64,000 nt of DNA, taken from positions 682,001 through 746,000 of the forward strand of contig JARUPY010000538.1 of the NCBI GenBank assembly GCA_029817715.1. The letters run 5' to 3'. Position 1 is the stretch's first letter; every line of letters starts with the position of its first letter. Below are positions 47,561 through 56,583 of this stretch, in pieces. The position numbers and the translations under genes are program-made. This stretch comes from Melastoma dodecandrum (lineage: Eukaryota; Streptophyta; Magnoliopsida; Myrtales; Melastomataceae). The notes below the pieces were generated by a model. The model worked only from the letters and a program-made list of their open reading frames with translations, ran no database searches and had not been told where the DNA came from.

Positions 47561-47839
47561 GAGTTGGGAACTGTATGCAGACCTGTTGCATGCAAATCTC
47601 AAAATGTTCCTTCTCGAGCTGCTGTTCTAGCATTCAATGATCCCTCGACTTGCCCATGATGCATAAAACTAAGTCACAGTTACAGTGTTACACGATATAA
47701 TAGCCAGCACACAATCAAACAGATTCAAGATGAAGATAGCATCACGATAAAATGTGGCAAACAAGATCCAACAGTGAGAGTTTCTGATAAGCAAAAAGCA
47801 TAAAGTTCAGACTTTCCTACTACCAATCAAGAAGGCTCT

Positions 47840-48589
47840 TCAAGCATCACTGGCCGGTTGCGCAACTCCGAATTTCGCCAACAGCTTGGTCAGGGAGTCG
47901 GGGGAGCAAACTTGGTACTTCACGTTCCCAGAAGGTGTTAAGAAAATCTCGGCAAGTTCAAGTTTGTCTGAAGTGAGACTGGTGCTGTCCATCGTCTTGC
48001 TGAGCACCTTAAGTGCAAGTTGTACTGCTTCTTCCCGAACAATATCATCCTTGTAGTCCTGCTTGAGGATAGACTGTGCTGCCTGGTTGTTTGCGCCAAT
48101 CGCTGCTGCTTTCCAACCACCATAGTTTCCACTAGGGTCACTCATGTAAAGCTGGAAGCCATAGTTCTTGTCCCATCCCGCGAAAAGAAAGGAGACCCCA
48201 AAAGGACGAAGGCCACCAAACTGAGTGTACCCTTGCTTGGTGTCACAGAGTGATTGAACCAGCTGCTCAACGGGCATCGGCTCCTGGTAAGCATATGTAT
48301 ATCGCTGGGCTTGGACCCTGGCAGTGTTTATCAAGATATTGGCATCAGACATGATTCCAGCTACAGCACATGCCACGTGATCGTCAATCTTGTACATCTT
48401 CTCCGTGGATGTTGATGTTTGGAGGAGCTTGGAGGTAACCTTCTTTTCACCAATCAGGACAACCCCATCCTTCGCTAATATCCCGATAGCACTGCCAGCA
48501 TTTCCAATGGCTTCCATTGCGTATTCAACTTGGTAGAGACGGCCTTCAGGGGAGAAGATGGTGGTGCGGCTGTCATATCTTCGAGACAT
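47840..48589 (-). CDS. PAC1: 20S proteasome subunit alpha type-4 (alpha3/PAC)
   Basis: An uninterrupted 249-codon frame encodes a complete proteasome alpha-type subunit: [20 protein letters not shown], the alpha-subunit signature, then [20 protein letters not shown] and [20 protein letters not shown]. It forms part of the outer ring of the 20S core that gates substrate entry; alpha subunits are not catalytic. The sequence corresponds to Arabidopsis PAC1. The coding exon is single. A splice acceptor (CTCTAG) lies 13 bases upstream of the ATG and a donor (CCCCAG/GTTCTACG) near 50111, so a 5' UTR intron of about 1.5 kb is likely. Confidence 0.96.
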   Translation of the reverse strand: MSRRYDSRTTIFSPEGRLYQVEYAMEAIGNAGSAIGILAKDGVVLIGEKKVTSKLLQTSTSTEKMYKIDDHVACAVAGIMSDANILINTARVQAQRYTYAYQEPMPVEQLVQSLCDTKQGYTQFGGLRPFGVSFLFAGWDKNYGFQLYMSDPSGNYGGWKAAAIGANNQAAQSILKQDYKDDIVREEAVQLALKVLSKTMDSTSLTSDKLELAEIFLTPSGNVKYQVCSPDSLTKLLAKFGVAQPASDA

Positions 48590-50200
48590 CTCTTAGGTTT
48601 CCTAGAGGAAGTGGGAAAACATAGCAGAAGATTAGATAAGCCATGGAAAGGAAGCCAAGGAAAACAATTACTTCAGACACTGTCTTGAATCCTTTTAGCA
48701 CACACCCTGTTAGCTTAATGACATACATAATTAATTGCACGTCAGGGCCATCACCCTTTAATAAGTAAACCAACACCAAGAAAAAGGAAAAACAAGTAAA
48801 ATATGAAGTATTGCACACATCTGAGGCAAGCAAGAGCTAAAGCAAAATTCATGTAAAAACATTTTTCTGGCCACATAATGGCTCTATGAGACAGACTAAT
48901 AAAAAGTATCCGATAGAAGGGTATATAAACCTTAATGGCCACTACGTAAATAAATCCCATGAAATGTCATTCACCGCAGATACAAGTTCATAACAAAGAT
49001 TGCCAGGTTGTTGACATGGTAATCCTTTACATGAGTAGTTCAGATCTTTAGAATCAATTATGGAACTATCTGCTCATCAAACAATATATCTTAGTCATAG
49101 CACTCCACTTGTTTCATTTGCAATCATAATGGTGAGGCATTCCACTCATTCTACTGCAGGAGAATTCAACCTTGTAAGCTTTCATAAAATGAGTGGGCTG
49201 ACATGTCCTCATTGTAAAATTACATGGAACTAGAGCTAATATGCACGTACCAAACACTACCAGAAGAAACAACAATATCCCATGAGATAGCTGATTTCAG
49301 ACTATAAAATCCGATAATGGCCAAGGGAATGTACCATTCAGAAGTAAGAACAACCTTTGAGAATTGGTCACTACAAACATCCAAAAACACCAACCAAGCT
49401 ATACGACACCAGTTGCATTTTCCATGGTGCATCAGAAAGCAGATGTGCATGGTAATATGACGCCTGTCCCGGCAATCAATAGGTATCACGAACAAAGGGG
49501 CACAGACATGTAAGGAACATGGCCATGTGCAAAGATGAGGCAGTTCCATTTGTGTTTATCAAACGGAAGCAGCCAATGCCTCTATTGTCTCCAAGGAAAA
49601 TAAAGGGAGACAACTAAACGGATCCAGTCCATGGCTCGTGGTTCTTTTATGGTCTCCAAAAAGTCGACACCTCAGAATAACAAGTGCCAGCACCAAGAAA
49701 CCACGTCTTGAACACAATTTCTAATAGGAATTTTTCACAAATTACCCCGGGCCGATTACCAAATCGCACTGAGACCACCACTACCACTCTTAGTCAATGC
49801 GATATCCAAAACACACGGCACCAGAATCCCTAAACTCACTCCAGAAAACGTTACCTTAACAACCCAAAACCAAATAATCAAATCGACAACTCCCCAATAT
49901 CATCTTCCGGGGTAAGTATTAGAAAGAGTGAGGGGACGGACAAGAAAGGATTACCACCACCCATAATACTACTACAAACACAATCGTAGGCGACCCAGAA
50001 ACCTAACACGTGTCCCAGAGAACGAGACCCACAAGAAAAGGGGCTCTGACGGAGCACGATACGCTTCCCCAACTAACGCAAGAGATAAAGATCAACCGAC
50101 GTAGAACCTGGGGAATAGAAGATCGGAAGCGAAAACGAGGGATCAAATTGCAGAGCAGGTGGAGGTCGCAGGCGGGGGGGGGGGGGGGGGGGCGAGAGAG
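48590..50200 (-). other. 5' UTR exon and intron of the proteasome alpha-4 gene
   Basis: Predicted 5' UTR exon near 50111-50200 in pyrimidine-rich DNA (on the minus strand) with a run of 19 C (50174-50192, G on the plus strand). The rest is a leader intron with no recognised element. Confidence 0.5.
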
Positions 50201-50321
50201 AGAGAGAGCTTGCTTCGGCTTTTACTGGATTTTCCTGATGGCTTGGGGAATGGGGCAAAGGCACGACCGCCCGGAGCAGACCGAGCCCGCACGTCGTTGG
50301 TAGCCCTTTTTCTAACATTGG

Positions 50322-50358
50322 GGGCCCATTCTCTTTACCGGCTTTTCTTTGGGCCCAC
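50322..50358 (-). promoter_or_regulatory. Site II motifs of the proteasome alpha-4 promoter
   Basis: Two GGGCCCA-type motifs (GGGGCCCATT and TTTGGGCCCAC) lie just upstream of the predicted 5' UTR exon, on either strand. Such motifs are common in promoters of plant proteasome, ribosomal and mitochondrial genes. Confidence 0.5.
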
Positions 50359-50399
50359 TTTTTGCATTTTTTTATTATTATTTTATACCTTACCCAAGA

Positions 50400-51016
50400 C
50401 AAGAATTACCTATTCGTGATTTCTTATTTAAAAAAATAATAAGAACAATAGGACACGTGTGTTTTATAAGACAATGTTATTTAGATACTCTAAATTAATA
50501 GTAACACGACTTATTGTCGTAAAAAGAAAAAGGTAGAAGAAATCGAAGCAATACGAGAGAGAACAAGCGGAGAAAGAGGGAGAGTTCATTTTGTCGCTTC
50601 TCGAATCCTTACACTACTTTATAAGTTATTCTATTTATAAGGACGAGATATACATCAATATTAATGATAAAACAAGGAAAAAGTATAAACAACTGAAGAG
50701 TCATTCCGGAAATCCACATTAAATATTCATAGTATTCCCATTTGATTTATAAACCTTGTGTGGAAAACTCAGTGGGACATAGGCAAGGGAAAAATAGTAC
50801 AACACATTTGTTCTCCTTTTTTATAATACAATTTTAAATCTTGTAATATGCACAAAATTAATATGACATAATATCACTTTAAATGTATCGATAAGCAAAA
50901 ACTTTATAGATAAATGACTAAACTTCAAAATAAAATTTGAATTTTATGGTATATATTTCATTCGATCTACTTTGATATATTATTTTCATTAATAGAGTAG
51001 TACAAATAATATTATC
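50400..51016. other. Intergenic AT-rich DNA
   Basis: No gene or repeat end recognised between the proteasome promoter and the LINE fragment. Confidence 0.45.
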
Positions 51017-51845
51017 CGAAAGGGCAAGGGCTACCGAGTTGATTATTTGGCTAGGCTGGAAGAGAGCATGTTGTGCGAGAGGGAATGTGTCCTTTGGCTT
51101 CGGCTCGGGGATCAGAACACGACCTTATTTTTCAGCACGATGAAGCGACGTCGTAATAGGAATGTCGTTTTATCGTTGACGAGAAAGGATGTTGCGGTAT
51201 CGTCTGATCCGATAGAGGTGAGGGATGAGACGGTCGGGCACTTCAGCTCGTTATTCACAGCAGCACCGAGGGTAGTACAAATTGATCGTGATATGGTGAT
51301 GGTTATTATATCTGGGACTGTGTCATTGGAGCAGATTGTTAGCCTGATGGTCGTGGTTTCAGTGGAGGAGATGAGGGCGCCGATGTTTCAGCTTGGCCGC
51401 CGTAAGGCACCTGGACCGCATAGGTACACGACAGAGTTCTTCAGAGAATCCCGGAAGGTAATCGGGGGTTTGGTCATACAGGTAGTGTAGGATTTTTTTA
51501 CAATGGATCGTCTTCTTCGGGAGGCTAACACCATGATCACATCGCTTATTCCGAAGAAAGCGAATCCGATGGTATTGACGAATTCCGGACGCATCTCGTG
51601 TTGCAACACGATATATAAGTGCATAACTCGTATATTGGCAACGCGAGTGAGGGAGGTGCTTCCATGTATCATAGGTTCAGAGCAGTCGGCGTTTATACCC
51701 GAGTGTCGTATCGTGGATAACATTAGGATGGCACACGAGCTGATTAGGGGTTATCATATGGAAATGAGTCCGTGAGGTGTGCGCTGAAGATTGACATCCG
51801 GAAGGCATATGACTCGCTCGCTCATTTATGAAGATTCCACCCTTT
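51017..51845 (+). pseudogene. LINE (L1-type non-LTR retrotransposon) reverse transcriptase fragment
   Basis: Reads KGKGYRVDYLARLEESMLCE and LRLGDQNTTLFFSTMKRRRN, the linker before a plant L1 reverse transcriptase, then RRKAPGPHRYTTEFFRES, a stop, ITSLIPKKANP, and ISCCNTIYKCITRILATRVR with GSEQSAFIPECRIVDN. All are hallmark L1 motifs. It is truncated at both ends and has stops and frame changes, so it is dead. No poly(A) tail or target duplication was found. Confidence 0.85.
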
Positions 51846-52011
51846 CAATAAAGGGAGTAACTCGCAGGTGAAGCCACCATTCGACGATGTTTCAAATTAT
51901 AAGAAATATGACACATGGCCTCAAAATGCCCCACTTAATTATTGATTTCACTTAGTTTGATACACTTGTATGACCCATCTAGAAATGGAATTAAATTTTT
52001 AAATTTTAAAA

Positions 52012-52600
52012 AGGCAAAATATCAATTTATGGCCTCAAGTTTGAGCCAACTTTCTGTTTTGTCATTAACTTAGTTTGTTATATAATTTTGTCATCAACTT
52101 TTATTTTTATTTTGATTTTGACCAATCTTGAATTTTATCGTGCGTAAGCCAAACAGACCTTAATAGACAATTTTCATTTATCGACTAAAAAGGAAAAAAA
52201 GTTTTAAAAAATGAGAAATAATATTTAAACCTATCATTTGCTTTTTTATTATAAAATTTTGATGGACAAATCAAGTGAATTAGAAGCCGAAGTTAACGAT
52301 AGTTGCTGATGTTGTCAAAAAATATGAAAAATCAATGAAGGTCGGATGATGTTCTATTAGGGAGCGACTACTACGGATAAAGGGGATTATGAGACGAATG
52401 AATAATAAGTTGAAACTTCACTATTATAGGATACGGGTCATACTATATTAAGGCCTTGTTTGGCTTTCACTAGAAGAAATTCATGATTGACCAAAATCAA
52501 AATAAAAATAAAAGTTGGTGACAAAATTATATAACAAACTAAGTTTATGACAAAACAAAAAGTTACCTCAAAGTTGAGGCCACGAACGTATATTTTGCCT
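52012..52600. mobile_element. Non-autonomous foldback/MITE-like element, 589 bp
   Basis: Terminal inverted repeats of about 155 bp begin AGGCAAAATAT and end ATATTTTGCCT. They share TTAGTTTGTTATATAATTTT and AACTTTTATTTTTATTTTGA in inverted orientation, and GCCAAACA blocks mark their inner ends. Flanks are TTTTAAAA-like on both sides, a possible but ambiguous target duplication. The 270-bp middle has no coding capacity. Long inverted repeats suggest a Mutator-like or similar non-autonomous element. Confidence 0.8.
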
Positions 52601-53010
52601 TTTAAAAATATCACCATAAGTTTTAAACTTTTTTATAATCCTTGGCAATATTTCACCCCGTGGTCACCACCACACTTCATATTAATTTAACGCCAACCAA
52701 TGTTATTCAAAGTCTTTCTTTACGACAATTTTTTTTTTAAATAAATAAATAAAGAAAATTATAGTCGATCACCTGTTTCAACATCTCGGCCTCACTCTAG
52801 CCAAATTCTTCTCAAACGCATCTAATTTCATGATGTGGATGGTTAGCATAGCTGTGCTTATGAACCACTGTGGTTCCAACTAGAAGGGAAGAAGCAGCTC
52901 CACATTCCATCACGGGGGAGTATCCCTAATACAATAAAATGTAGGGACTAATTATGCAACGATCTGGAAATACAAGGATTCCTCGTAACAAAAGGAAATT
53001 CCCCTTCTCT

Positions 53011-53053
53011 AGGGTTCAATCGATGAAACCCTAATTCCTTCCTCTATAAATAA
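53011..53053 (+). promoter_or_regulatory. Telo-box and TATA promoter of the snoRNA cluster
   Basis: A telo-box AAACCCTAA at 53026-53034, a second AGGGTT core at 53011-53016 in the opposite direction, and TATAAATAA at 53045-53053 precede the first snoRNA. Telo-boxes with a TATA element are typical of plant ribosomal-protein and snoRNA genes transcribed by RNA polymerase II. Confidence 0.7.
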
Positions 53054-53215
53054 AGCCCCCGATCCCCTCCTCTCGGCCGCCGACTCTAAAGCCCCAACGC
53101 GAATACACGGTTACTTCTGGTTATACTCCCAAAGATTTGATGTTTTCCAAGTCTACTACTCGACGTTCGCTTCTGCGTGCTGAATTTTTCTTTGGATCAA
53201 GTCTTTTCATTTTCG

Positions 53216-53321
53216 GTAGCCTGTGATGACTGCTTTGAACGATGCTGAAGGCGAGTCGCGTGACTTTTGCCTCCTCTTGTTGATGATATTTTTTTTAAGT
53301 ACTAGGACGGTCTGAGGCTTT
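53216..53321 (+). ncRNA. C/D-box snoRNA 1 (18S rRNA guide)
   Basis: Box C GTGATGA (53223-53229), D' CTGA (53245-53248), C' TTGATGA (53280-53286), D CTGA (53312-53315), and a short terminal stem AGCC/GGCT. The bases before box D, ACTAGGACGGT, are complementary to ACCGTCCTAGT of 18S rRNA as I recall it. By the D-plus-five rule this points to a uridine. The D' guide target is not known. First member of a polycistronic locus. Confidence 0.75.
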
Positions 53322-53385
53322 ATTTGATTTTTCTTTTTTCAAACAATTTCTTTTCAATTGTTTTTTTATCATTCCTTTCATGGGT

Positions 53386-53474
53386 GATATGAATGATGAG
53401 ACATTATCTAATTCCAGTTATCCCTGGCTGATGCACATCAAATTGTGATGGAAGATTTTTCTCTGACAATATTC
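53386..53474 (+). ncRNA. C/D-box snoRNA 2 (25S rRNA guide, snR38-like)
   Basis: Box C ATGATGA (53393-53399), D' CTGA (53428-53431), C' GTGATGG (53445-53451), D CTGA (53463-53466), with flanks that can pair weakly (GATAT/ATATT). The guide before D', CCAGTTATCCCTG, is complementary to CAGGGATAACTGG in 25S rRNA near the peptidyl-transferase centre. By the plus-five rule this marks a G, as for yeast snR38. Confidence 0.8.
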
Positions 53475-53573
53475 CCTCGAGTTTCGAAATTTGCTTCGAT
53501 TTTTTGTCATTTTGTTGGATAGGATCTTCTGTTTGAGTTTTGTCATGGTTAATACGAGCAATCAATTGAATTT

Positions 53574-53659
53574 GCCTCTGATGATGATCATTCTAAAACT
53601 TTCGTTCTTCCGAGATTTTTACCATGCGGAAAAACAATGGAGACCTGAACTGAAGAGGC
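53574..53659 (+). ncRNA. C/D-box snoRNA 3 (18S guide, snR54/U59-like)
   Basis: A perfect terminal stem GCCTCT/AGAGGC encloses box C ATGATGA (53581-53587) and D CTGA (53650-53653), with D' CCGA (53610-53613) and a weak C'. The guide before D', AACTTTCGTTCTT, is complementary to AAGAACGAAAGTT of 18S rRNA, targeting an A as yeast snR54 and human U59 do. The bases before D (GGAGACCTGAA) may pair with 25S rRNA; that target is less sure. Confidence 0.85.
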
Positions 53660-53845
53660 CTGTTCCAGATAATGCTGTTATTCTGGTGTGAGTCATGTTT
53701 CATGTGGAGTTTCCTTTTCTATTGTTTTTTGGCAAAACACATGTTTAATATTTTTTCTAGTGTTGTTTCTTGTGTGCATTGTAATGGGCAGCGGACAACA
53801 CTACTCACTTATTCAGCAAAAAAAAAAAAAGACACTGAAGTTGGT

Positions 53846-53940
53846 CTCCTCCATGATGAGTATGTTAAGATGACGAGTCCGATTGAACATCCATTCATTA
53901 AAATTCGTGAGGACAATTCGAGGCATTTGTCTGAGAGGAG
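53846..53940 (+). ncRNA. C/D-box snoRNA 4 (double guide to adjacent 25S sites)
   Basis: A perfect stem CTCCTC/GAGGAG encloses box C ATGATGA (53853-53859) and D CTGA (53931-53934). The guide before D, CGAGGCATTTG, is complementary to CAAATGCCTCG of 25S rRNA. An upstream stretch AGATGACGAG, before a D'-like CCGAT, is complementary to CTCGTCATCT, the directly following and overlapping part of the same 25S helix. Two independent matches to one rRNA site make the call strong. Confidence 0.87.
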
Positions 53941-54022
53941 CTTCTTTTGTTAATGTCTTTGGATTTTCTTGTTTGGCAAGATTACTTTTAGAATCATCTT
54001 TAGTGCAGTGGTGGCATGGATT

Positions 54023-54105
54023 GGCGTGATGAGGAAGAAAAGTAAATCATCCGATGTATACACAATGCATGATGATTTATTAACCTCCTACTCATTCTGA
54101 ATGCC
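54023..54105 (+). ncRNA. C/D-box snoRNA 5 (25S guide, snR61/U38-like)
   Basis: Box C GTGATGA (54026-54032), a D'-like CGAT, C' ATGATGA (54069-54075), D CTGA (54097-54100), and flanks GGCGT/ATGCC that can pair. The guide before D, CCTCCTACTCATT, is complementary to AATGAGTAGGAGG of 25S rRNA, targeting an A as yeast snR61 and human U38 do. Confidence 0.82.
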
Positions 54106-56583
54106 TTAGCCTTTAGGAACCACATGTTCATCTAGGAAAAAACAACACTGGTTTTATGGGTTACTATCATGGTGAGGTTTATTAAGAAAGGAGATGGATC
54201 CAGCTGTGATGATAGACACTATTGAGTCTGTGCTGCATGTGCTCTTTAAGAGCACAAATGATGGCTTTTTCAAGCACTTTTGAGCTGATACTCTCTTTTA
54301 TCATCCAGTATTGATCATGTCTCAGTGTTTTAAAATGCTTTCTGCATATATTTTTTTCGTGACTTCTTTGTGCTGCAGTTCCAGGGTCTTTTCATTGATG
54401 GATTCATTCTCCCTTTTTTGTCTCTTCTATAAAGAATGTTAATCCATTTGCTCAAAATTTTCAGTATGGTAGTTTTATCTCTTATCTGATGTTATTCTGT
54501 GTCATTGAGCAATATGACCTTGGTTTGATTTGGCATGTAATGGTTCACTGGAGTTGGGAGAACTTTTGTTGCAAGCATCTGGACAAGGAAGTAGCACATG
54601 ATATAATGCATTTATATGCGTATAATATTGCAGCCTTGGGATTATACCAGTTTCATTCCATATAACAACTGCCTGCCTTTAATAGTAAAGCATCTCCTGC
54701 ATATCCCGTAGCATGGGATTGGTTACAAAATATGAAATCTAAGCACAATGTAAAGAACAGTGGAATGCCAGCCGAGTACAACCCAGGAATTGCTACAGCA
54801 GCAGCTGGTCCTGAAACTTCCCTCTTTCACTTCAAATCCAACATAAATCTTCATGTCTGCCAGTGGCATTCACCTCCATTAACCAGCAAGCAGACTACTT
54901 GCAATCAAGCAAACTGAAGTCAAGTAATCGTGTGACCAAGGCAACAACAGTGGCAATGATGAGATCTTGAAAATGGTATCAAATCAAACATCCAAATGAT
55001 TCCAAAAAACTATTGAAATATCATGAAATGCTTGGACATTGTGCAGCAAATTGTTTGGTTGATCAGGTTGTAAATTAAATTCAGCTTGAATACAACATTA
55101 GTTTACCACATCGCGGAGCCATAAAAGTATAGAATGAATGATTACCTGAGAGTAACATCCTAAGTTGATCAAGTTGGCAGAGGGCCTTTGTATAGGGTCT
55201 CGGAGACTGAATGCAGCACATGAATCATCCCCAAAGACAAAATTGCCAGTAGATAACCCATGATCAAGGGAACTGCCCCAGAAGGACGAGCTCGGTTTCA
55301 ATCATGTGACAAGCACAGAAGCTGCCTAGATTCCACAGCCAACCCCTGGGATCTCAATACTTCCTCTTTCGCAACCCCGAGAAGATCTAGCAGTTCTTTT
55401 TCTCGCATCCTTCCATTTGACAACCCGGGTTCCTAGAAAACCGAGCTCTATGGATGATGCACAATGAATGAAAAACAGAATGATTTTTCTAAGAAATATA
55501 TTCAAACAAAAAGAAAATTGAAGCAGCTGCTATCCCATCCAAGCCCGGGTTTATAACCTCAGAACTGCTGGAAACTTCTTCAGACATACTTCCACAACCC
55601 GGCTCTTCTTCCACTTAAAGCTACGGGTTCAAGCCCAAAGTCAAGGAAGATTGTTCAGCTTTTAAAAAGGTAAGGACACAGCAAAGGGAAGTCCACACTC
55701 TATAAGTACGCCCTCCAATGTCCTTGTGAAAGTGGTGCACCACATCACAAAAGGAAAATATTGCTCACAGAGGGAATGGAACGGCAAGCAAAAAATCGCA
55801 TTCGAAGGAAAATACACGGAAGATGGCATGGCGCATCGCAGAACAATGATGTGATAAATAAACCTAGGCGACTTTACTGGCTAAATCTTATGTTCGATGG
55901 AATGTCTGAGCACTGTTCATAAGAATTCAGGACTCATCTCTCTATCGTGAAAAGGACGTTCGTCATGAGGCCTGGATAAGATCCTCGCAAATCAAGAAGG
56001 ATTTTACGGATACAGAGAAAAGTGAAACCACAAGATAAGCACCTAAAAAACCAAAATCAGCATCTCACCGTCAAGATCAATCTGGTGAAATCCTTTGGAT
56101 TCTATTCATCAAAGATGAAAATCCATCGCAACAGCATGAAGCGTTAAGTGTAAGAAAGGAGAACAAAAAATCCGAGGAATGGCATAGACAGACCTAAATC
56201 AAGCACTGAGTCGCCGATGGATCGGCTAGATTGATCCGCGTTGTTCCACAATGGGTAGCCGAAGCCGAAAAGATCACAAAAATAAAAAAGCACAACAAAA
56301 GATCAAACGTATGGAAAATCAATGAGCACAAAAATCAGCCAAGAAATCGAAGAGAGAATCATCAACCTGCAGACGCGCAGCAGGGATTAGCAGCTGAACA
56401 AAATTGAGCGGGAGTATGTGTCTATATATATATATATAGGGTTGGGCACATAACGATTTTGGGCCTCTCATTAGGTCCATTATGAACGAACCCCCCCCCC
56501 CCCCCCCCCCCACCCTCGCTTTTATTACTAACGACTGGGATACGGCAAAGCGTAAAGCCACCGCATAAGCCCGAGATGACGTC
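54106..56583 (-). other. Downstream snoRNA-transcript DNA and an unassigned minus-strand unit
   Basis: No gene is securely called. A sixth C/D-like pattern (GTGATGA 54206, CTGA 54285) has no terminal stem. On the minus strand there are signs of a transcription unit: a TATATATATATA near 56425, a CTGCAG/GTTGAT donor near 56367, and a 36-codon frame MREKELLDLLGVAKEEVLRS ending near 55303. This is followed by a protein-like stretch (STGNFVFGDDSCAAFSLRDP) to a CTCTCAG/GTAATC donor near 55145. I do not recognise the family. It may be a long non-coding or uORF-bearing leader. Confidence 0.3.
56491..56511. repeat. Run of 21 C
   Basis: The longest of several long poly(C)/poly(G) tracts in this window; it lies about 70 bases upstream of the PPR start codon. 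Confidence 0.95.

Noticed and set aside
53491..53953. Short plus-strand protein frames in the snoRNA cluster
   Set aside because: No family resemblance, and they overlap C/D snoRNAs with rRNA complementarity.
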